From Lentisphaeria bacterium (GTDB taxonomy: Bacteria; Verrucomicrobiota; Lentisphaeria; Oligosphaerales; Oligosphaeraceae): a DNA stretch of 5,066 nt. Below the pieces are notes generated by a model. The model did no database searches and was not told where the DNA came from. It saw nothing but the letters and a program-made list of their open reading frames with translations. How positions within the stretch are numbered: position 1 is the stretch's first letter; every line of letters begins with the position of its first letter. A program made the translations under genes and the position numbers. Shown here piece by piece: positions 1-5,066 of this stretch. Where the stretch lies: assembly GCA_016287975.1 (NCBI GenBank), contig JAEEXV010000277.1, positions 1-5,066 on the forward strand, given 5' to 3'.

Positions 1-1132
1 GACCTGGCCCGTTCGCGTGCCGATTCCCTGCTACAAGGAGAAGCTGCTGCCTGAGGAGCCGATGGTGACGCAGGTGCGCACCATCGACACCTTCTTCCCT
101 GTTGCAAAAGGCGGGACATTCTGCACGCCAGGGCCTTTTGGCGCGGGAAAGACTGTCTTGCAGCATGCGCTCTCGCAGCGTTCGGAGGCGGATGTGGTGA
201 TCGTGGCGGCCGTCGGCGAACGCGCCGGCGAGGTCGTCGAGATCCTGCAGGAGTTCCCCGTGCTGGAAGACCCGCGCACGGGAAGAAAGCTCATCGACCG
301 CACCATCATCATATGCAATACGAGTTCCATGCCCGTGGCCTCCCGTGAATCCTCCATCTACACAAGTGTCACGTTGGCAGAATATTACCGCCAGATGGGC
401 CTCAACGTGCTGCTGCTGGCCGACTCGACTTCGCGGTGGGCGCAGGCGTTGCGCGAGGAGTCCGGCCGTCTGGAGGAGATTCCAGGCGAGGAGGCCTTCC
501 CCGCCTATCTGGAATCGCTTGTGGCGGCCTTTTACGAGCGTGCGGGGCTTGTGCGCCTGAACAACGGCGAGCGCGGCTCCATCACCATCTGCGGCGCGGT
601 CTCTCCCGCCGGCGGCAACTTCGAAGAGCCTGTCACGCAGGCCACGCTGAAGGTCGTCGGCGCCTTCCTGGCGCTTTCGCGCGACCGCGCCAACGCCCGC
701 CGCTACCCCTCCATCTCGCCGCTGGACTCGTGGAGCAAATACAGCAGCGTCGTTCCGGCCAATCAGGTGGCGGTCGCGCGGGGCATCCTGCGCGTCGGCA
801 ACGAGGTCAACCAGATGATGAAGGTCGTCGGCGAGGAGGGAACACCCATCTCCGACTTCGTCACCTACCTCAAGAGCGAGTTCCTGGACGCGGTCTATCT
901 GCAGCAGAACACCTTCGACGCGGTGGACAGCGCCTGCACGGCGGAGCGCCAGCAGCATGTCTTCAAGGTGCTGCTCGACATCCTGAACCACACCTTCGAC
1001 TTCGAGGACAAGGGCGCCGCGCGCACCTATTTCGCCAACCTGCGGCAGGCCTTCATCGACTGGAACTACGTCCCGTGGGGGACGCCCGAGTTCGCCGCCG
1101 CCGAGGAGAAGGTCGTCGCAATGCTCAAATAG
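1..1132 (+). CDS. atpA: V/A-type ATP synthase subunit A (catalytic), 5'-truncated by the window edge
   Basis: This is the catalytic subunit of the V1/A1 head, which hydrolyses or makes ATP at the A/B interface. The reading frame is open from base 2 (TWPVR...), so the gene begins upstream; the GTG at 17 is an internal Val codon, not a start. About 376 residues are visible against roughly 580-590 in the family, so about 200 N-terminal residues are missing. Counting from the codon at 17, the Walker A loop GPFGAGKT is at residues 39-46, GER with the catalytic Glu at 67-69, then [16 protein letters not shown] Walker B-like strand [11 protein letters not shown], the [12 protein letters not shown] segment and [13 protein letters not shown] follow, and the helical C-terminal domain includes [11 protein letters not shown]. 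The wording matches the chlamydia/spirochaete branch. The stretch between SWSKY and VVGEEG is shorter than in archaeal A subunits. atpB follows after 30 bases. The product is certain; only the true start is unseen. Confidence 0.97.
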   Translation, partial: TWPVRVPIPCYKEKLLPEEPMVTQVRTIDTFFPVAKGGTFCTPGPFGAGKTVLQHALSQRSEADVVIVAAVGERAGEVVEILQEFPVLEDPRTGRKLIDRTIIICNTSSMPVASRESSIYTSVTLAEYYRQMGLNVLLLADSTSRWAQALREESGRLEEIPGEEAFPAYLESLVAAFYERAGLVRLNNGERGSITICGAVSPAGGNFEEPVTQATLKVVGAFLALSRDRANARRYPSISPLDSWSKYSSVVPANQVAVARGILRVGNEVNQMMKVVGEEGTPISDFVTYLKSEFLDAVYLQQNTFDAVDSACTAERQQHVFKVLLDILNHTFDFEDKGAARTYFANLRQAFIDWNYVPWGTPEFAAAEEKVVAMLK

Positions 1133-1151
1133 TACAGTACCTTAATAATAT

Positions 1152-1155
1152 AGGA
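1152..1155 (+). promoter_or_regulatory. Ribosome binding site of atpB
   Basis: AGGA lies 7 bases upstream of the ATG at 1163. It sits in a 30-base AT-rich gap (TTAATAATATAGGA) that contrasts sharply with the GC-rich genes on both sides. The site supports the chosen atpB start, and the low-GC leader probably keeps the start region unstructured; that last point is inference. Confidence 0.6.
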
Positions 1156-1162
1156 CACGAAC

Positions 1163-2467
1163 ATGAAGAAGCTCTACCACCGCATCATCCAGATCAGCGG
1201 CAACGTCATCACCCTGGAGGCCGAGGACGTGGCCAACGGCGAGCTGGCCGAGGTCCGCAGCGGCAGCAGCAGCTCGCTGGCGCAGGTCATCCGCCTGGCC
1301 GGCCGGCGCGTGTCGCTACAGGTCTTCGCGGGGGCGCGCGGCGTCTCCACCGATTCCGAGGTGCGCTTCCTTGGGCGCCAGATGCAGGTCTCCGCCTGCG
1401 ACGACCTGCTGGGGCGCATCTTCACGGGCAACGGCGCGCCGCGGGACAACGGCCCCGCCCTGACGGAGCACATGACGGACATCGGCGGCCCCTCCGTCAA
1501 TCCCGCCAACCGCATAATCCCCCGCAAGATGGTGCGCACGGGAATCCCCATGATCGATGTCTTCAACACCTTGGTGGAGAGCCAGAAGCTGCCTATCTTC
1601 TCCGTGCCTGGCGAACCCTACAACCAGCTCTTGGCGCGCATCGCCATGCAGGCTGAGGTCGACGTGATCGTCCTGGGCGGCATGGGCCTCAAGTACGACG
1701 ACTACCTCTACTTCAAGAACACACTGGACAAGGAGGGCGCGCTGCCGCGCACCGTCATGTTCATCCACACCGCCTCCGACCCCACCGTCGAATGCACGCT
1801 GGTGCCCGACATGGCGCTGGCCACCGCCGAGTTCTTCGCCGTCCAGCGCCACAAGCGCGTCCTCTGCCTCCTGACGGACATGACCAACTTCGCGGACGCG
1901 CTGAAGGAGATCGCCATCACGATGGAGCAGATCCCCTCCAACCGCGGCTACCCCGGCGACCTCTACAGCCAGCTGGCCTCGCGCTACGAGAAGGCGGTCC
2001 AGTTCTCCGGCGAGAACGCCGGCTCCATCACCGTCCTGGCGGTCACCACCATGCCGGGCGACGACGTGACGCACCCCGTGCCCGACAACACGGGCTACAT
2101 CACGGAGGGGCAGTTCTACCTCTCCGGCGGCCGCATCGAGCCCTTCGGCTCCCTCTCCCGCCTGAAGCAGCAGGTCAACAGCCGCACGCGCGACGACCAC
2201 CGCACCCTGATGGACACCATGATCCGCCTCTACGCCGAATACAAGGACGCGCTGGAGAAGCAGTCCATGGGCTTCCGCATGAGCCAGTGGGACGAGAAGC
2301 TGCTCAAATACGGCGCGCTCTTCGAGGCGCAGATGATGGATCTGCAGGTCAACATCCCGCTGGAGGAGGCGCTGGACCGCGGCTGGAAGATCCTGGCCGA
2401 GTGCTTCGAGCCCAACGAGACTGGCGTCAAGACCGAGATGCTCAACCAGTACTGGCCCAGGAAATAG
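1163..2467 (+). CDS. atpB: V/A-type ATP synthase subunit B (non-catalytic nucleotide-binding)
   Basis: The B subunit alternates with A in the A3B3 hexamer and contributes the arginine side of the catalytic interface. At 434 residues it has the usual length for bacterial V-type B subunits. Visible landmarks in order: N-terminal beta-barrel (1-75), [18 protein letters not shown] (81-98), [20 protein letters not shown] (125-144), a degenerate P-loop position reading [10 protein letters not shown] (147-156) without the GKT of a catalytic site, and [17 protein letters not shown] (168-184). These are followed by [16 protein letters not shown] (236-251), [18 protein letters not shown] (261-278) containing the likely arginine finger Arg274, and [22 protein letters not shown] (287-308). 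The lack of Walker A and the [14 protein letters not shown] block separate B from A. The ATG start is backed by AGGA 7 bases upstream. atpD follows after 18 bases. Nothing is missing or broken. Confidence 0.98.
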   Translation: MKKLYHRIIQISGNVITLEAEDVANGELAEVRSGSSSSLAQVIRLAGRRVSLQVFAGARGVSTDSEVRFLGRQMQVSACDDLLGRIFTGNGAPRDNGPALTEHMTDIGGPSVNPANRIIPRKMVRTGIPMIDVFNTLVESQKLPIFSVPGEPYNQLLARIAMQAEVDVIVLGGMGLKYDDYLYFKNTLDKEGALPRTVMFIHTASDPTVECTLVPDMALATAEFFAVQRHKRVLCLLTDMTNFADALKEIAITMEQIPSNRGYPGDLYSQLASRYEKAVQFSGENAGSITVLAVTTMPGDDVTHPVPDNTGYITEGQFYLSGGRIEPFGSLSRLKQQVNSRTRDDHRTLMDTMIRLYAEYKDALEKQSMGFRMSQWDEKLLKYGALFEAQMMDLQVNIPLEEALDRGWKILAECFEPNETGVKTEMLNQYWPRK

Positions 2468-2485
2468 CGCTGGACGTCGCGACCG

Positions 2486-3100
2486 ATGGCGAAGATCAAA
2501 CTCACCAAGAATGAACTGAAGCAGCAGCGGGATGCGCTCAAGCGCTTCCAGCGCTATCTGCCGACCCTGCAGCTGAAGAAGCAGCAGTTGCAGCTGGAGG
2601 TGCGCCAGACCCGCGAGGAACTCTCGCGGCTGGAGGCGGAGCGGCAGGCCGATCTCGACGCGCATGCGGGCGAACTGGCGCTCTATGCGGGCGTGGAGGA
2701 GGCATCCTTCGCGGAACTGCTGTCGGTGCAGTCGTGGACGGTTGGGGTGCGCAACATCGCGGGCACGGACGTGCCAGTGCATGCGGGGCTGGAGTTCACG
2801 CACGGCGAGGCGGACCTCTTCGCGGCGCCGCTGTGGCAGGACGACCTCCTGGCGCTGGTGGAGCGGCAGACGGCGATGCGCCTGAAGCGCCGCCTGGTGG
2901 CGGAGCAGCTGGAGTGCATCGAGGCGGAGCTGCGGACGGTGACGCAGCGGGTCAACCTCTTCGAGAAGGTCAAGATCCCGGACGCGCAGGAGAACATCCG
3001 TCGCATCAACATCTACCTGGGCGACCAGCAGACCAACTCGGTCGGCCGCTCGAAGATCGCGAAGGCCAAGTGCCAGGTGCGCGATGCGGAGACAATGTAG
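2486..3100 (+). CDS. atpD: V/A-type ATP synthase subunit D (central rotor axle)
   Basis: Subunit D is the coiled-coil shaft that turns inside the A3B3 head and links it to the membrane c-ring. The product is 204 residues, normal for the family (about 200-210). The N-terminal helix starts with KIKLTKNELKQQRDALKR and continues through YLPTLQLKKQQLQLEV (24-39) as a long charged helix. A central region of about residues 65-120 forms the globular part. The C-terminal helix carries the diagnostic VTQRVNLFEK (152-161), then IPDAQENIRRINIYLGDQQ (164-182), and ends in a basic tail (SKIAKAKCQVRD). The ATG at 2486 fits the normal N-terminus, but its ribosome binding site is weak: only TGGA around 2471-2474, with a GC-rich 18-base gap. 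It may rely on translational coupling from atpB. No F-subunit gene precedes it, unlike archaeal operons. Confidence 0.96.
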   Translation: MAKIKLTKNELKQQRDALKRFQRYLPTLQLKKQQLQLEVRQTREELSRLEAERQADLDAHAGELALYAGVEEASFAELLSVQSWTVGVRNIAGTDVPVHAGLEFTHGEADLFAAPLWQDDLLALVERQTAMRLKRRLVAEQLECIEAELRTVTQRVNLFEKVKIPDAQENIRRINIYLGDQQTNSVGRSKIAKAKCQVRDAETM

Positions 3101-3109
3101 TTTTTCCCT

Positions 3110-3114
3110 GGAAG
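3110..3114 (+). promoter_or_regulatory. Ribosome binding site of atpI
   Basis: GGAAG lies 7 bases upstream of the ATG at 3122. It favours that start over a second in-frame ATG at 3134 (MKKTTVV...), which has no comparable site at the right distance. The two choices differ by only four residues. Confidence 0.5.
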
Positions 3115-3121
3115 TGCAGCC

Positions 3122-4885
3122 ATGATCGAAACGATGAAGAAAACCACGGTTGTCTGCCTGGCCGAAGACCAGCGGCAGTCGCTGCGCGTGCTCCAGGGAC
3201 TGGCGGCGGTGCATGTCGCCTCGGCGGCGGCCCCTTCCTCGGCGCGGCTGGACGAACTGCGGCGCCGTCTGGAGCAGTTGACGGGCGCGCTCAACCGCCT
3301 GCGCGGCCGCAAACTCCCGAAGGGCTATGCGCCAAAGCGGGCGGCGGCGTCGGATGGCGCCGCGTGCCTGGAGCAGGTGCTTGCGGCGCTGGAGTGCGTG
3401 CGCACCTCCGAGGAGCGCGCGCGCCAGTTGGCGCAGGCCATACGGCAGCTGGAGCCGTGGGGGCAGTTCGACGACGGCACGCTGGCGCGCCTGGAGGCGC
3501 ACGGCTGGCATTCCGCGCTGTGCTGCTGCGGGGCGAAGGAGAAGGTGGCGTTGCCTGACGGGGCGCTGGCCTTCGACGTGGCCGTGAAGGACGGGCGGCG
3601 GCATTTCCTGGTGCTTTCCCAGGACGACCTCGCCTCCACCGCGCTCCCGCTGGCGCTCTTCCCGCAGGGGCGGGATCTGGGGGCGCTGCGCCGCGAGGCG
3701 GCGGAGTGCCGCGCCCGCGCCGCCGAGGCGGAACGCGAACTGGACGACCACGCCGCGCAGGACATTCCGATGCTGGAGGCCGAGGCGGCGAAACTTCAGG
3801 AGGAACTGGGGTTCGAGCGCGTCTGCGAGGGCATGGGGAAGGCGGGCGAGCGCCTGGTCTGGCTTTCTGGCTACGTCCCCGTCTCGCGGCTGGACGAGGT
3901 GCGCGAGGCGGCGCGTTCGCACGGCTGGGCGATCCGCTACGAGGAGGTGTCCGAAGACGACGCGGAGGTGCCGACGAAACTGGTCATCCCGAAGCCCTTC
4001 CGCATGGCGCAGGTGGTGCTGGACTTCATCGGCATCGTGCCTGGCTACCGCGAGGTGGATGTCTCGGTCTCGCTGCTGGTCTTCCTCGCGCTCTTCTGCG
4101 GCATGCTGGTCGGCGACGCTGGCTACGGCGCGCTCTTCACGGCGGCGAGCCTGTGGTACTACCGCGGGGCGCGGAAACTCGGCGACGCGAAACTCGCCGA
4201 GTCCTTCAAGCTGCTGCTGGTGATGTCGCTCTGCATCCTGGGCTGGGGGGCGCTGACAGGCAGCTGGTTCGGGCTGCAGGCGCCAGGCGTGCCGTGGTTC
4301 ACGCAGGACAAGAACAACGAGCACATCCAGCTCTTCTGCTTCTTCCTGGGCGCGGGGCACATGGCTCTGGCGCACCTGTGGAAGGCGAAGCTCTCGCACG
4401 GCTGGCGGGACCGCCTGGCGAATGTCGGCTGGGCCCTGTTCCTGTGGGCGAACTTCTTCACCGTCAAGGGCATGCTGATCGACGGCACCTTCGGGGACTT
4501 CACCGTGCCCAAGTGGCTGTACATCGTCGGCACCGCGCTGATCCTGACCTGCGGCATCAACTGGCTCTCGGTCAACGAAATCATCAATTCCCCGTTCACC
4601 TTCATCAACAGCTTCGGCGACCTCCTGAGCTACATCCGCCTCTTCGCGGTGGGCCTCTCCAGCCTCGAAATCGCCAAGGCCTTCAACGTGATGGGCGTCG
4701 GCATCTGGAGCGGCAACCGCTGGCTGATCCCCGTCGGGGTGCTGGCGCTGGGAATCGGGCATGCCCTGAACATCGCCCTCGCGGTGATGGGCGTGCTGGT
4801 CCACGGAATCCGACTCAACACCCTCGAATTCTCCAGCCACATCGGACTGGAGTGGAGCGGAAGGCCATACCGCCCGTTCCGATGA
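3122..4885 (+). CDS. atpI: V/A-type ATP synthase subunit I (membrane stator, 'a' subunit)
   Basis: Subunit I anchors the peripheral stalk with its soluble N-terminal half and forms the ion half-channels with its membrane half. At 587 residues it is at the short end of the family (about 600-680). Residues 1-300 are soluble, rich in Ala/Glu/Arg helices that probably form coiled coils (about 38-66, 88-112, 186-232), and end with the family block WLSGYVP (247-253) and PTKLVIPKPF. Seven or eight hydrophobic segments follow (about 313-346, 361-384, 402-420, 433-450, 463-485, 496-522, 534-562). Conserved motifs are GDAGYG (331-336), LTGSWFG (378-384), GDLLSYIRLFAVGL (499-512) and HGIRLNTLEF (561-570). 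Arg506 and Arg564 match the two essential arginines of the family (by my alignment, Vph1 R735 and R799). The C-terminus GRPYRPF is normal. The stop codon TGA shares its last base with the start of a tandem repeat array. Residues 134-136 are three consecutive cysteines, which is unusual. Confidence 0.96.
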   Translation: MIETMKKTTVVCLAEDQRQSLRVLQGLAAVHVASAAAPSSARLDELRRRLEQLTGALNRLRGRKLPKGYAPKRAAASDGAACLEQVLAALECVRTSEERARQLAQAIRQLEPWGQFDDGTLARLEAHGWHSALCCCGAKEKVALPDGALAFDVAVKDGRRHFLVLSQDDLASTALPLALFPQGRDLGALRREAAECRARAAEAERELDDHAAQDIPMLEAEAAKLQEELGFERVCEGMGKAGERLVWLSGYVPVSRLDEVREAARSHGWAIRYEEVSEDDAEVPTKLVIPKPFRMAQVVLDFIGIVPGYREVDVSVSLLVFLALFCGMLVGDAGYGALFTAASLWYYRGARKLGDAKLAESFKLLLVMSLCILGWGALTGSWFGLQAPGVPWFTQDKNNEHIQLFCFFLGAGHMALAHLWKAKLSHGWRDRLANVGWALFLWANFFTVKGMLIDGTFGDFTVPKWLYIVGTALILTCGINWLSVNEIINSPFTFINSFGDLLSYIRLFAVGLSSLEIAKAFNVMGVGIWSGNRWLIPVGVLALGIGHALNIALAVMGVLVHGIRLNTLEFSSHIGLEWSGRPYRPFR

Positions 4886-4971
4886 AGGGACCAAAGGGAC
4901 CAAAGGGACTGAAGGGACCAAGGGACCGAAGGGACCAAAGGGACCAAAGGGACTAAGGGACCGAAGGGATT
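4885..4971 (+). repeat. Tandem array of about ten 9-base units, consensus AAGGGACCA
   Basis: Units start at 4885, 4894, 4903, 4912, 4920, 4929, 4938, 4947, 4955 and 4964. Seven of the first nine are 9 bases long, and those at 4912 and 4947 are 8 bases. Variation is confined mostly to the last two positions (CCA, CCG, CTG, CC, CT). The tenth is degenerate (AAGGGATT). The array begins on the final A of the atpI stop codon and fills more than half of the atpI-atpK gap. Because two units are 8 bases long, no reading frame is kept throughout, which argues against a coding role. The opposite strand would read Val-Pro-Leu or Ser-Leu-Trp repeats, but no start or gene context supports a protein there. 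The function is unknown. Confidence 0.93.
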
Positions 4972-4972
4972 C

Positions 4973-4995
4973 AGCGAGGGGGGATTCGCTTTTTT
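4973..4995 (+). terminator. Terminator-like hairpin with T tract between atpI and atpK
   Basis: AGCGA (4973-4977) pairs with TCGCT (4986-4990) across an 8-base loop made of six G and AT, and a run of six T (4990-4995) follows directly. A G-U pair (4978 with 4985) could extend the stem to six. The shape is that of an intrinsic terminator, but the stem is short and would be weak. It could partly stop transcription after atpI or act as a 3' processing end, or be chance. Its position within the operon, before atpK, makes partial attenuation more likely than full termination unless atpK has its own promoter; none is recognisable in 4996-5043. Confidence 0.4.
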
Positions 4996-5029
4996 GTCGG
5001 TGTCGTCATTCAACCATCCAACCCAATCG

Positions 5030-5035
5030 AAGGAG
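5030..5035 (+). promoter_or_regulatory. Strong ribosome binding site of atpK
   Basis: AAGGAG, 8 bases upstream of the ATG at 5044, is the best Shine-Dalgarno sequence in the window; the sites before atpB, atpD and atpI are weaker. It fixes the start of the last gene. It also fits the family need for many more c-ring copies than other subunits; that link is inference. Confidence 0.75.
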
Positions 5036-5043
5036 TGTAAACC

Positions 5044-5066
5044 ATGATTCAACCTGAAACTGCCAA
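5044..5066 (+). CDS. atpK: Start of probable V/A-type ATP synthase subunit K (proteolipid c-ring), cut by the window end
   Basis: Only the first seven complete codons are visible (MIQPETA), so the protein cannot be identified from its own sequence. The call rests on position: in bacterial operons ordered A-B-D-I, the next gene is normally atpK, the small hydrophobic subunit whose ring carries the coupling ion. The start is well supported by AAGGAG 8 bases upstream. It is separated from atpI by 158 bases, far more than the 18-30 base gaps between the other genes, and that gap holds the repeat array and hairpin. The ion-binding residues lie outside the window. Confidence 0.6.

Noticed and set aside
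17..19. GTG as the start codon of atpA
   Set aside because: The frame is open to the window edge and the residues before it (TWPVR) belong to the conserved A-subunit sequence, so this is an internal valine.
436..1656. Long alternative-frame plus-strand frames (also 1792-2514, 2734-3558 and 3706-4956)
   Set aside because: They are shadows of the V-ATPase genes with Arg/Gly/Pro/Ala-rich translations, no plausible ribosome binding sites and no family resemblance.
1316..4921. A 1201-codon open reading frame on the minus strand spanning atpB, atpD and atpI
   Set aside because: It lies wholly antisense to three clearly conserved genes that share one frame. The GC-rich codon bias removes stop codons from that antisense frame, and the translation is low-complexity Arg/Ala/His/Leu sequence with no recognisable domain.
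4885..4971. CRISPR array
   Set aside because: The units are 8-9 bases long and directly adjacent, without spacers, so this is a simple tandem repeat.
4996..5043. A promoter for atpK
   Set aside because: TTGTCG at 4994-4999 could pass for a -35 element, but no acceptable -10 element follows at 16-18 bases.
4630..5052. Minus-strand frame encoding Val-Pro-Leu / Ser-Leu-Trp repeats across the atpI-atpK gap
   Set aside because: The repeat peptide is only the translation of the 9-base DNA array, and the rest is antisense to atpI; there is no start signal or gene context.

Overview
The window is one stretch of a V/A-type (vacuolar/archaeal-type) rotary ATPase operon, with every gene on the + strand. 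In order it holds atpA (catalytic subunit A, 5' end outside the window), atpB (subunit B), atpD (central-stalk subunit D), atpI (membrane subunit I, the 'a' stator) and the first 23 bases of a gene that by position is atpK (proteolipid c-ring subunit). The three internal gaps are 30, 18 and 21 bases, so the genes look co-transcribed. The A-B-D-I-K order, with no genes for subunits F, C or G between B and D or D and I, is the compact layout known from Chlamydia, spirochaetes and related bacteria, not the archaeal or Thermus layout. The wording of the A subunit (GPFGAGKT P-loop, [23 protein letters not shown]) also fits the chlamydia/spirochaete branch.

The DNA is GC-rich with strong G/C preference at third codon positions. 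A GC-rich bacterium of the Planctomycetes-Verrucomicrobia-Chlamydiae group (for example Verrucomicrobiota, Lentisphaerota or Kiritimatiellota) is a reasonable guess. This is inference from operon type and composition; no taxonomic marker is present.

Layout: 1-1132 atpA; 1133-1162 a short AT-rich gap with the atpB ribosome binding site; 1163-2467 atpB; 2486-3100 atpD; 3122-4885 atpI; 4886-5043 a non-coding gap; 5044 to the end, start of atpK. The proteins should form one machine. A and B make the nucleotide-binding hexamer, D is the axle turning inside it, and I carries the half-channels and essential arginines against which the K ring rotates. Coupling-ion choice (H+ or Na+) cannot be judged because nearly all of atpK lies outside the window.

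The one non-routine region is the 158-base gap between atpI and atpK. It contains a tandem array of about ten copies of a 9-base unit (consensus AAGGGACCA) that begins on the last base of the atpI stop codon. The array gives ten regularly spaced GGG runs that match a G-quadruplex pattern. It is followed by a small hairpin with a T tract that resembles an intrinsic terminator, and then by a strong ribosome binding site for atpK. No mobile element, CRISPR array, RNA gene or new defence-like system is visible. The gap is the best candidate for something undescribed.
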